From Lentisphaeria bacterium (GTDB lineage: Bacteria; Verrucomicrobiota; Lentisphaeria; JABSQK01), in NCBI GenBank assembly GCA_013215875.1, contig JABSQK010000147.1, positions 1-34,694 on the forward strand: a stretch of 34,694 nt of DNA, written 5' to 3'. The translations under genes were made by a program, and so were the position numbers. Position 1 is the stretch's first letter; each line of letters starts with the position of its first letter. The notes below the pieces were generated by a model. The model was given only the letters and a program-made list of their open reading frames with translations, was not told the DNA's origin and did not search any database. Below are positions 1 to 6,668 of this stretch, piece after piece.

Positions 1-29
1 CGACCGCCAAAGGCAGAGTCGAAGACAAC

Positions 30-77
30 GCAAAGCGAAGCACTTCGAAACGCCCAACAATGGGCTCACTACATAGG
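30..77. repeat. Imperfect direct repeat, copy 1
   Basis: This stretch recurs at 212-264. Both copies begin with GCAAAGCGAA, continue with CTTCGAAACGCCCAA and end with ATGGGCTCACTACATAGG. The copies differ by a few substitutions and a short insertion. Each contains a small hairpin (GCCCA/TGGGC, four-base loop; 52-65 here, 239-252 in copy 2) in which the stem is conserved while the loop varies, as expected if structure is selected. The tail CTACATAG is also inverted shortly after copy 1 (CTATGTAG, about 101-108). No coding potential is evident. Likely a non-coding interspersed repeat; the family is not recognised. Confidence 0.6.
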
Positions 78-146
78 CATGACTCTTGCAATTGAGGATT
101 CTATGTAGTTAAGGCAGTTGCCACTTCGTTCTCATCAACAAGTTTC

Positions 147-221
147 TTCGCGTTGCCTAACGGCTGCTGCCTGTTCAACGCTGCGAACTTCAAAATGCCC
201 AGCAGCCGAAGGCAAAGCGAA
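147..221. repeat. Long imperfect inverted repeat (hairpin)
   Basis: The left arm (147-169) and right arm (200-221) are nearly perfect reverse complements: a GGCTGCTG/CAGCAGCC core plus the outer TTCGC.TTGCCT match, with one small bulge and a 30-base loop. The structure overlaps the start of direct-repeat copy 2. There is no U-run, so it does not read as a standard intrinsic terminator. It superficially resembles a folded attC site, but a second core site is missing. Confidence 0.5.
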
Positions 222-264
222 TAGTACGGCTTCGAAACGCCCAATGATGGGCTCACTACATAGG
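212..264. repeat. Imperfect direct repeat, copy 2
   Basis: Second copy of the repeat at 30-77, in the same orientation and about 185 bp away. It keeps the GCCCA/TGGGC hairpin (239-252) with a changed loop. It lies downstream of the ABC exporter gene, so it could sit in that transcript's 3' end. Confidence 0.6.
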
Positions 265-330
265 ATGTGGACTGCAGCAATTCGTGCTTGCGTAGATACT
301 TTTATGATTTATTTAGGCCAACTTTTTAAT

Positions 331-2214
331 TTATATTGTCAAAACCTGCTGGCGCTCGATCATCGATTTGTAGAGACCTTCTTTGCTCATTAATTCTTCA
401 TGGTTACCAGATTCAACAAGTTTCCCTTCATCGAGTACGAGTATTTGATCCGCATGAATAATGGTGCTGAGTCGATGTGCAATAATAAAACAGCTGCGGT
501 CGGCCATGAGATCGGTGAGTGCTTCCTGGATAAATTGTTCACTCTCCGTATCCAGATTACTGGTCGCTTCATCAAGAATCAGTATTTTCGGATCGGCGAG
601 AAATGCCCTGGCAATACTGATGCGCTGACGCTGGCCACCGGAAAGTTTCACCCCGCGTTCGCCAATAATGGTATCATACCCAAACTCAAGTTGATCAACA
701 AATTCATGTGCATTGGCTTTTTTTGCTGCTTCTAAAATGGCCTCTGCAGAAGCTTGCGGATAGCCGTATGCGATGTTTTCTTTTACAGTTCCATCAAAGA
801 GAAAGACTTCCTGTTGAACAACTGCAATTAATGAACGATAGGAATTTAGGCTGAATGTTTTGATGTCGGTTCCATTAACCAGGATTCGCCCTTCGCTGGG
901 GTCATAGAAGCGCGCAATCAAATCTGTGAGCGTTGTTTTACCTGCACCGCTGCGGCCAACGATGGCGACTGTTGCCGAGTCTTTTGCTACGAACTGCAAT
1001 TTATCGATGACGACTTTGTCAGGGTCGTAAGAAAATGAGACATTTTCTATTTCAATCGAATCGACAAATTTCGGTGCCGCTGTCGCATCGTCCATATCCG
1101 GCATATCCATGTCGATATTCATCACTTCAATTACGCGTTCAGTTGCCGCCAGACTTCGTTGCAGCTGGCTGATGGAATTCACTATTCTGTGCACCGGGCT
1201 GATCACCATGATAGTATATGCCTGGAATGCAAAGATCTCACCCATCTTCACTTGTCCCTGAATTAAAAGATAGCCACCCACAATGAGAACAAGGATACCA
1301 GTTAAAGCCAAAGTCATTTCCCAGAACATACCGAGTGCGAGGATGCGTAGTCTGGCGAAGAGCATCTTGCGGATCACTGTATGTTCGCCGACAACATAAT
1401 CCTTCTCTTCTTTTGCTTCCCGTTTAAAGGCCCGTACCACCCGAATACCACTGAAGGTTTCTGTTAGACGTCCGCTTATGATGCCTTTGTCGACATTTGT
1501 TGAGCGCCAGATAGGACGGATCCTACGAATCCAGATATAACTCATCACCGCCATGATAGGGATGAGGCCAAGGGAGATTATGGCAAGTTCCCATTTAATA
1601 TAGAAGACGATACTCATTACCAGGGTGAGCCGCAGAATAGCAATGAGTGGAGACAATACAGCTAAGTGTACTAAATCACCCATATTATTCACATCATTGC
1701 TGAGTCGCGAAATTGACCCGCCAACTTTCATTTCTGCAAGAACGGACAGTGGCAGTCGCACCATGCGGTCAAAAAGATATCGACGAATACTGATCATGAG
1801 TTTGGCATTCAGGACATTTGTTAGATAGCTCCGTATTATACTCAGAACTTGTGCTGAAATCAGCAAAACAACAATGAACATACCAATTTGAAAGAGCTGG
1901 TGAATACGATCATCTTTGCTAATGGACTTGTTGAGCAGGATGTTATCAACAATATGCTGCATGAACAATGGCTGAATGGTTGTAAGTACTTCGCCAACAC
2001 AGGCCAAGAGAAAAAGTAAGAGAAAACTAAGACGAAAGGGCTTTATCCATTGTACATATTGTTGGAATAGAACCTTGCGATCAATGGGTTCTTCTTCATT
2101 TATCAGTTTTCGATGCTGGTCTTTCTTGGGGTCTTCCCGGTCTTTTTTCTTCGCATAATAATTCTTTTTAAATTCTTTAAATCGTTCTTTAGAGCTTTTT
2201 AAATCGAAATTCAT
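331..2214 (-). CDS. MsbA-type ABC exporter (fused membrane and ATPase domains)
   Basis: A 627-residue half-transporter that dimerises to pump a lipid, lipopolysaccharide precursor or drug out of the cytoplasm. The N-terminal 60 or so residues are charged and soluble. About residues 60-360 form a six-helix ABC exporter membrane domain (YVQWIKPFRLS start, EMKVGGSISRLSNDV coupling region). The ATPase domain has Walker A (GRSGAGKTT, near residue 420), signature LSGGQRQR (near 525), Walker B ILILDEATS and the switch histidine in IIAHRLST. All catalytic motifs are intact. Length is slightly above the usual 580-600 because of the N-terminal extension. No strong ribosome site precedes the ATG, but it is the first in-frame start before the conserved region. 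The substrate cannot be told from sequence. Confidence 0.93.
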   Translation of the reverse strand: MNFDLKSSKERFKEFKKNYYAKKKDREDPKKDQHRKLINEEEPIDRKVLFQQYVQWIKPFRLSFLLLFLLACVGEVLTTIQPLFMQHIVDNILLNKSISKDDRIHQLFQIGMFIVVLLISAQVLSIIRSYLTNVLNAKLMISIRRYLFDRMVRLPLSVLAEMKVGGSISRLSNDVNNMGDLVHLAVLSPLIAILRLTLVMSIVFYIKWELAIISLGLIPIMAVMSYIWIRRIRPIWRSTNVDKGIISGRLTETFSGIRVVRAFKREAKEEKDYVVGEHTVIRKMLFARLRILALGMFWEMTLALTGILVLIVGGYLLIQGQVKMGEIFAFQAYTIMVISPVHRIVNSISQLQRSLAATERVIEVMNIDMDMPDMDDATAAPKFVDSIEIENVSFSYDPDKVVIDKLQFVAKDSATVAIVGRSGAGKTTLTDLIARFYDPSEGRILVNGTDIKTFSLNSYRSLIAVVQQEVFLFDGTVKENIAYGYPQASAEAILEAAKKANAHEFVDQLEFGYDTIIGERGVKLSGGQRQRISIARAFLADPKILILDEATSNLDTESEQFIQEALTDLMADRSCFIIAHRLSTIIHADQILVLDEGKLVESGNHEELMSKEGLYKSMIERQQVLTI

Positions 2215-2327
2215 TCAGTTGAAAAATCCTATTCTATTGTTGAGCAGCAGGGCGGAAAAACACAAGTTTTTTTATGATAATATCCTGCTATATACCAGTC
2301 TTAAATCACTAACACTATAGGGGAGAA

Positions 2328-3161
2328 TCAAGTTGTTTTTAGAAAACTCATGAAAGGAAGTTCAGTGGATTCATAGCTTTCTAGGGCGTTATCGAAACAA
2401 ACATGCTCCAAAAATAAGCCCTGTGCCGGGGCTGTTTTTATGTTGAATGCCATTTCAGAATTGAGCAATTTCTCCGTATCTTCAGCGGCAAATTTGTCGG
2501 CTCCGACATCATGAAGAAAGCCTGCCAACCGCCGCACCATCTTGTACAAAAATGCATCGCCTTTCACAGTAATCGCCAAAATATGGCCGTAACTTTTAAG
2601 CTGAAAGTCGTGCAGTGTCCGTACTGTATTTTCCCGATGATCCGCTGAAATGGCAAACTCATTGAAATCATGGGTACCGCTTAATTGCGCTGCAGCTTTT
2701 TCAATTTCGGCGAGATTCAATTTATAATGTGTGTGCCAGCAATAGCGATGTAAGAATACTGAGTTCGATTGATCCTGGTGAATTAAGTAGGTATAGGCCT
2801 TTCCCTGATTATCAAAACGGGAATTGAATTTGCTGCTTTTTTCCTCTATGGACACGACACGGACATCGATGGGCAGATAGGTGTTTATAGCCCGTTTTAA
2901 GCGCTGAAGGGGTATTGGCGGGCTTTCTGGTACATGCAGGGTAACAAATTGTGCGAGGGCATGCACACCGGAATCCGTGCGGCTGCAACCGGTCATATAA
3001 TGAATTTCGCTATAAATTTCGGACAGGGCGGTTTTTAATGTTTCTTGAACAGTTACACTGTTTTCCTGAATTTGCCAGCCGCAGTAGTTTGTGCCATCAT
3101 AAGCGAGCTGGAGTAAGAGGTAGCGACTAGTCCGTGAAGATGATGGTTCCGCAGCATCCAC
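2328..3161 (-). CDS. truA: tRNA pseudouridine synthase A
   Basis: Converts uridines 38-40 of the tRNA anticodon arm to pseudouridine. The family signature GCSRTDSGVHA is present and places the catalytic aspartate at residue 63; YDGTNYCGWQ (21-30) is the usual N-terminal motif, and NTVRTLHDF and YKMVRRLAGFL mark the second half. At 277 residues it is a normal size. The start is a GTG at 3161 with AGGAG six bases upstream, inside the 3' end of the preceding zinc-ribbon gene. The 35-bp overlap in a different frame implies translational coupling. There is a roughly 110-bp gap before the ABC exporter gene. Confidence 0.96.
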   Translation of the reverse strand: MDAAEPSSSRTSRYLLLQLAYDGTNYCGWQIQENSVTVQETLKTALSEIYSEIHYMTGCSRTDSGVHALAQFVTLHVPESPPIPLQRLKRAINTYLPIDVRVVSIEEKSSKFNSRFDNQGKAYTYLIHQDQSNSVFLHRYCWHTHYKLNLAEIEKAAAQLSGTHDFNEFAISADHRENTVRTLHDFQLKSYGHILAITVKGDAFLYKMVRRLAGFLHDVGADKFAAEDTEKLLNSEMAFNIKTAPAQGLFLEHVCFDNALESYESTELPFMSFLKTT

Positions 3162-3837
3162 AAATGGCTCCTGTAGCTGACATCGCCTTTACGTTTAAGT
3201 CGGGGGGAATTGTCAGGTGGCAGAAACCACACAAATTATTTTCGATTTTGGCGACGCCACGACGAAAATGCCCTGTCACTGTGGGCTTCACAATCAAGCG
3301 CTCATATAAACGTATAAGATCGTCATTGATACCTTCTGTTGCACCGGAGCGGTCCTGCTTAAATTTTTCGATTTGAGAGAGGCAATTTGTCTCGCGAACA
3401 TCGAGGTCCTGTTCGGCAGCCTTGATTCGGCTATCGGCGTGCTGTTTGTTTTTTTCAGCGATTGTCTGCGCATCCTTTGCATCCTCAACTTCTTCGAGCA
3501 GGGCCAATTCAGAATCTTCGCAAGTAGAGATATCCGCTTTGTAGTTATCTATTTGTGCGAGGATTGCCTTGTATTCGTCGTTCTTTTTCACATCATTGGA
3601 TTTAATATTGAGATCGGTGATTTTGGCATTAATGCCATCGACATCGCTTTCAAGGTCTTTGATTTTTATTTGAATAGTCTGCAGGGTTTCTTTGGCATTT
3701 TCCAGCGCAGATTCAGCACCTTGCAATTCGTCACGGATTTTGGCTTTTTCTTCTGGAATGGAATCTATCATCCGTTGAAGATTTGCTATCCGTAAATCTT
3801 TATCCTGCAGTTCTAATAATGACTCAACTTCTTTCAT
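3127..3837 (-). CDS. CdsZ-like coiled-coil protein with C4 zinc ribbon (PF02591 type)
   Basis: After an initial leucine-rich segment (MKEVESLLELQDKDLRIANLQ) the protein is a long coiled coil rich in E, K and heptad hydrophobics. It ends in a four-cysteine zinc ribbon (CGFC ... CGCC) and the typical tail TIIFTD. This is the architecture of PF02591, which includes the chlamydial cell-division protein CdsZ. Binding of RNA, DNA or a protein partner is inferred for the family, not shown here. The ORF track starts at 3930, but an ATG at 3837 preceded by AAAGG at proper spacing fits the conserved N-terminus better, giving 236 residues. It is the first gene of a pair with truA. Confidence 0.85.
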   Translation of the reverse strand: MKEVESLLELQDKDLRIANLQRMIDSIPEEKAKIRDELQGAESALENAKETLQTIQIKIKDLESDVDGINAKITDLNIKSNDVKKNDEYKAILAQIDNYKADISTCEDSELALLEEVEDAKDAQTIAEKNKQHADSRIKAAEQDLDVRETNCLSQIEKFKQDRSGATEGINDDLIRLYERLIVKPTVTGHFRRGVAKIENNLCGFCHLTIPPDLNVKAMSATGAICGCCGTIIFTD

Positions 3838-3910
3838 CAAACACCTTTCATGTATGGGAATGCGAATTTGTATTATAGCTCTATGGCATGATCTATCAAG
3901 CAGCGATTTC

Positions 3911-3970
3911 GCCAAAGTAGTGAAATTCACAACTTTAAGGAATTACCGGCAATTTCACGCTCAAAGCGAA
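3911..3970 (+). repeat. 60-bp interspersed repeat, copy A (REP-like palindrome)
   Basis: About 60 bp matching 5746-5805 along its whole length. It contains AGTGAAATTCAC followed by a near-palindrome whose consensus over the two copies is GGAATTGCCGGCAATTCC, then CACGCTCAAA and CGAA. The right end runs into the stem of the terminator at 3964-3997. The copies lie just outside the two ends of the prepilin gene pair, in direct orientation. Confidence 0.65.
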
Positions 3971-3997
3971 GCAAAAAATCACTTTTTTGCTTCGCTT
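3964..3997 (-). terminator. Strong intrinsic terminator of the prepilin operon
   Basis: Perfect 15-bp inverted repeat (AAGCGAAGCAAAAAA / TTTTTTGCTTCGCTT) with a four-base loop TCAC. Read on the minus strand it lies 47 bp past the stop codon of the 214-residue gene and ends in a T-rich arm. The A/T-rich inner stem makes it potentially bidirectional. Confidence 0.75.
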
Positions 3998-4044
3998 AAT
4001 ATATTAGTTTAAATGACATTTAAATTGAAGTTTAATTGTCCATG

Positions 4045-4689
4045 CTATGGGTGCTGGATCGCTTCTTTATGCGTTTTGGCATGCTTGAAGTTTTTTGCGA
4101 AGACTGCAAATTTCCTTTTAAAGTAGATTGAATCGGAGACAGTTATAGATTCTTTGTCTTTAAGCCAACCGGTTCGACGCGCAATTAAAATGGCCTTACC
4201 ATCTCCCACAAGGCCACTGAATTCAGAGTCCTGCCTGGCACTGCCAATTAAAAAAAGTAAACCATCATTAGAGAGGAATTTACTCAAGGCTGAATTTACT
4301 TTGGCATGTGTTACCATGCCCAGTGAATGGATAATTAAGACTCTGGTTTGAGGAAACATATACAGTGTATCGCTAATGGATTCACTATAATCATCATCAT
4401 TGTAAACGGAGTCACTTTTAGCAAAAAAAGTGTTCATTGTCAATCTTTTTTGCATTGCAGAAACTCGACTGTCATAAGGTTTTGCATTTTTATCAAATAA
4501 GACCAGCATTGTGATCTCTTGATTATCACCGGCGATCTGAGAAGAAACGATTTCAGCCATCTCTGAGCCAATAAGTGCTTCATCTATAGTTGTATGTTTC
4601 TCTGGGCCTACCTTTTTTGAATAGGTAGTGAAATGAAATATTATCGCAATAATAACAAGCAAGATTAGAAGTCCAATTTTTAGTCTCAT
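4045..4689 (-). CDS. Membrane-anchored protein of unknown function, paired with a prepilin
   Basis: Not recognised. The 214 residues open with one hydrophobic segment (about residues 4-20, MRLKIGLLILLVIIAIIF), probably a signal anchor. A soluble domain of alternating strands and helices follows (TMLVLFDKNAKP, TRVLIIHSLGMVTHAKVNSALSKFL, LLFLIGSARQDSEF), which gives a loose Rossmann-like impression. It ends with a basic region. The gene starts 12 bp after the prepilin stop, and its ribosome site (AGGAAAAG) overlaps that stop codon, so the two are almost certainly co-transcribed and coupled. It is the last gene before the terminator at 3964-3997. The domain most likely sits outside the cytoplasm. 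Confidence 0.75.
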   Translation of the reverse strand: MRLKIGLLILLVIIAIIFHFTTYSKKVGPEKHTTIDEALIGSEMAEIVSSQIAGDNQEITMLVLFDKNAKPYDSRVSAMQKRLTMNTFFAKSDSVYNDDDYSESISDTLYMFPQTRVLIIHSLGMVTHAKVNSALSKFLSNDGLLFLIGSARQDSEFSGLVGDGKAILIARRTGWLKDKESITVSDSIYFKRKFAVFAKNFKHAKTHKEAIQHP

Positions 4690-4701
4690 AGCTATCTTTT
4701 C

Positions 4702-5592
4702 CTAATAACTTTCAATTGACGAATCATTTAAACCATTCCATAAACTCGGGTCGCCACTACCACTGACGTCTTCAGGAAAATCTGCATCATATCCAGCATC
4801 AGTCATTGTCATACTATCTATATGCAGATCTCCAAATACAGCATTAAAACGTTTGAGGTGGCGTGGGTCAGCTGGACATTGACTTGCATTGGTTCCCCAG
4901 CGCCCATTTAATAAAGTCGGACCATCAAGTGTATAAGCATGTACATTTTCGCTTTTACTGGCATCGCCAAAGGCATCTGCCAAAAGAATTGTATCACTCG
5001 GATTAGAAACTCCCTTTACAAGTTCACCCTGGATTTGACTGCTATCTGGTAGAAATGGCCCAAAGGCTGCCCAGTTCATTCCGTAACTACCGCTTCGCAA
5101 ATACTTGCCACGATCTTCACCATCAATTTGATTTGTAGATCTATTTACTGAACTACAAATAAATAACTTATTGGTTATTTCATTTCCAGTACCCACAGTA
5201 CTCTCAATGCTTTTATCTTGAACTGATCCGCCAACATAACTCTCGATGGAATTACCCCAACGGAGTTTAGGGCTTGTTTTCCAACGGGCTGAGGGGAAGA
5301 AGCTATCATATTCATCTGCATAAAATACGAAGCCCATCCCAAGTTGCCTTAAATTATTCCCGCAGTTAATTGCTTGTGCTTTGGAACGTGCTTTTCCCAG
5401 AGTGGGCAATAGCATTGAAGCTAAAATTGCGATAATTGATATCACAACCAGTAGCTCGATCAATGTAAACATTGATCTTTCTAGCTTCCCAAACATTCTT
5501 CGAATGCTCTGCCAGCTTGTCGTTCCCGGAGGAACTCGTGTTTCGATTAATGTGAAATGCTGTTTTACTTTTCCCAAGAGATTTAATTTCAT
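4702..5592 (-). CDS. Type II secretion/type IV pilin-like prepilin (Lentisphaera-type)
   Basis: A pseudopilin-like protein with a type III prepilin-peptidase signal and membrane/assembly helix ([20 protein letters not shown], residues 42-61). A KARSKAQ segment and a large globular domain follow, ending near [14 protein letters not shown], which resembles the C-terminal H-X9-DG-like motif of PVC prepilins. The residue before the cleavage point is Met, not Gly. The N-terminus is unusually long (41 residues) and contains a second, degenerate FTLIE at 13-17. The ATG at 5592 has AAAGGAAAAAG directly upstream, so the extension appears to be translated. A Fur-type operator lies 35-59 bp upstream of the start. 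It heads a two-gene operon. Such proteins are highly multiplied in Lentisphaerota and their cargo or role is unknown. Confidence 0.88.
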   Translation of the reverse strand: MKLNLLGKVKQHFTLIETRVPPGTTSWQSIRRMFGKLERSMFTLIELLVVISIIAILASMLLPTLGKARSKAQAINCGNNLRQLGMGFVFYADEYDSFFPSARWKTSPKLRWGNSIESYVGGSVQDKSIESTVGTGNEITNKLFICSSVNRSTNQIDGEDRGKYLRSGSYGMNWAAFGPFLPDSSQIQGELVKGVSNPSDTILLADAFGDASKSENVHAYTLDGPTLLNGRWGTNASQCPADPRHLKRFNAVFGDLHIDSMTMTDAGYDADFPEDVSGSGDPSLWNGLNDSSIESY

Positions 5593-5626
5593 CTTTTTCC
5601 TTTTGTCATGCGTTTAGTTACACAAT

Positions 5627-5651
5627 GATAATGATAACGATTATCATTATC
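5627..5651 (-). promoter_or_regulatory. Fur box upstream of the prepilin operon
   Basis: A perfect 11-bp inverted repeat GATAATGATAA / TTATCATTATC around a three-base centre, 25 bp in all. It matches the established Fur consensus (GATAATGATAATCATTATC) almost base for base. It sits 35-59 bp before the prepilin ATG. A TTGACT on the minus strand (5674-5679) could be the -35 element, which would put the box over the -10 region, the usual place for iron-dependent repression. It may also affect the divergent VanZ-like gene, whose start is about 210 bp away. The repressor itself is not in this window. Confidence 0.8.
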
Positions 5652-5745
5652 AATTAACTTACGTTTAAAACGAAGTCAATAAGCAGCGATGATAAATATA
5701 AAAAAAACATTGGAGAGCGTTTTTTTGTCTTAAAAGAGGCTATTT

Positions 5746-5805
5746 GCCATAGTGAGTGAACTCACCCTTTTCAGGAATTGCCGGCACTTCCACGCTCAAA
5801 TCGAA
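5746..5805 (+). repeat. 60-bp interspersed repeat, copy B (REP-like palindrome)
   Basis: Second copy of the repeat at 3911-3970 in the same orientation, with the centre GGAATTGCCGGCACTTCC and the flanking AGTGAACTCAC palindrome. It lies between the Fur-box promoter and the VanZ-like gene. Unlike copy A, no long terminator stem is attached. Confidence 0.65.
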
Positions 5806-5859
5806 TAAATTTACGAATTCTGTACTATTTAGAGATGGGATTGTTATAGTGAATCAATA

Positions 5860-6222
5860 ATGCCAAGACTAATTAAAAAAATTATTTTCTTCACGCTCTT
5901 AATTGGCGCGAGTCATCAATCACTGGTGCCACGACCTGTTGCGGTTTTAGCTGAAAAACCTGACGTGTTCCTGCATTTCATTTGCTGGTTTGTATTATCT
6001 CTAGCAATTCTCTTGGCCTTTCCCCAAAAGAATGCCTATGGGTTGATTGCAGTGCTTTTTGTGTATTCATGCTTGATAGAAGTCGGGCAGCATTTTGTAG
6101 AAGGGCGCTTTTTCTCATTCAGTGACATGCTGTGCAATGGGCTCGGCTGCGTGGGGGTCTTAGTTGGGCAATTCGCATACATGAAGATGAAGAAGGATAA
6201 AACCGTACTGGTGGATGATTAA
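5860..6222 (+). CDS. VanZ-like small membrane protein
   Basis: A 120-residue protein with about three to four hydrophobic segments. It has the VanZ-family pattern: PDVFLHFICWFVLSLAI (a DK..HF-like start of the second helix), a central IEVGQ, then GRFFSFSDMLCNGLGCVGV, which is the conserved E..Q ... GR..S..D...N..G block. VanZ-like proteins are integral membrane proteins; the founding member gives low teicoplanin resistance, but most members have no known function. No strong ribosome site is visible. The gene is divergent from the Fur-box prepilin operon and possibly ends at hairpins near 6278-6347. Confidence 0.75.
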   Translation: MPRLIKKIIFFTLLIGASHQSLVPRPVAVLAEKPDVFLHFICWFVLSLAILLAFPQKNAYGLIAVLFVYSCLIEVGQHFVEGRFFSFSDMLCNGLGCVGVLVGQFAYMKMKKDKTVLVDD

Positions 6223-6277
6223 TCGCATTTTTCTTAATGAATGTCAAGGGCTATTCTTTCCTATTCGTATATCGAGT

Positions 6278-6295
6278 AACCTGCGCCGGCAGGTT
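6278..6295 (+). terminator. Possible terminator hairpin after the VanZ-like gene
   Basis: AACCTGC/GCAGGTT with a four-base loop, followed by TATTTC. The stem is short and there is no clean U-run, so termination is only a guess. Confidence 0.3.
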
Positions 6296-6320
6296 TATTT
6301 CGGCCTGATTTGTTCCGCGC

Positions 6321-6347
6321 TCCCATTTCATCCCTCCCAAAATGGGA
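6321..6347. repeat. Inverted repeat in the 6223-6464 intergenic region
   Basis: A perfect 8-bp stem (TCCCATTT / AAATGGGA) with an 11-base loop, followed by TAAAAACTG. It could be a second transcript-end hairpin for the VanZ-like gene. Apart from this and the hairpin at 6278-6295, the 240 bp show nothing recognisable; the ORF at 6215-6436 has no family features. Confidence 0.35.
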
Positions 6348-6464
6348 TAAAAACTGATTCTAAGGTCTGTGGCCAAAGTATTTTCAAGCCACGGAGCAGT
6401 TGTTGGGCAAAATGCGATTGCAATCATTTAGATTGAAAACACTTAGGAGAAAACTAGGTACGGC

Positions 6465-6668
6465 ATGGTAAACGAGCCTTTCAAAGCCTATTACGAGAAA
6501 AATCACGGTGCTGATAAATGGCAAGAGATTATTGATAAGGCAGCCGTATCTACCAAAGAATCCCTTAGCATGGAGCAATATCCCGATCCCGATCCCGATT
6601 CCGATTCCGTAGCCTTGGTCGTCGCTGGCAGTAAACTCAGCCGTATCACTTTGTCAGGTCTTATTTAA
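6465..6668 (+). CDS. Small hypothetical ORF with PDPDPDSDS repeat (doubtful)
   Basis: A 67-residue ORF (MVNEPFKAYYEKNHGADKW start) that matches no family I know. It contains a run PDPDPDSDS encoded by a six-base tandem repeat (CCCGAT/TCCGAT, 6581-6609). AGGAG lies 15 bp before the ATG, too far to be a convincing ribosome site. The ORF overlaps the 3' end of the broken glycosidase gene on the other strand by 8 bp. It could be a small gene, a remnant of a larger one in this decaying region, or chance. Confidence 0.25.
   Translation: MVNEPFKAYYEKNHGADKWQEIIDKAAVSTKESLSMEQYPDPDPDSDSVALVVAGSKLSRITLSGLI

Noticed and set aside
147-221. Possible integron attC site (GCCTAAC core and imperfect stem)
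   Set aside because: The matching GTTRRRY core is absent on the other arm (CGAAGGC instead), no cassette gene or integrase is present, and the length of the fold is explained by the local repeats.
118-393. 91-residue ORF on the plus strand
   Set aside because: It runs through the repeat/hairpin region and into the 3' end of the ABC exporter; composition is unlike a protein and no ribosome site is seen.
3373-3795. 140-residue plus-strand ORF inside the zinc-ribbon gene
   Set aside because: Antisense shadow of a low-complexity coiled coil.
6215-6436. 73-residue ORF overlapping the end of the VanZ-like gene
   Set aside because: No family features, no ribosome site, and it spans two intergenic hairpins.
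6384-6578. 64-residue minus-strand ORF with a hydrophobic stretch
   Set aside because: Antisense to the doubtful 67-residue ORF, with no ribosome site; the hydrophobic run is a by-product of the other frame.
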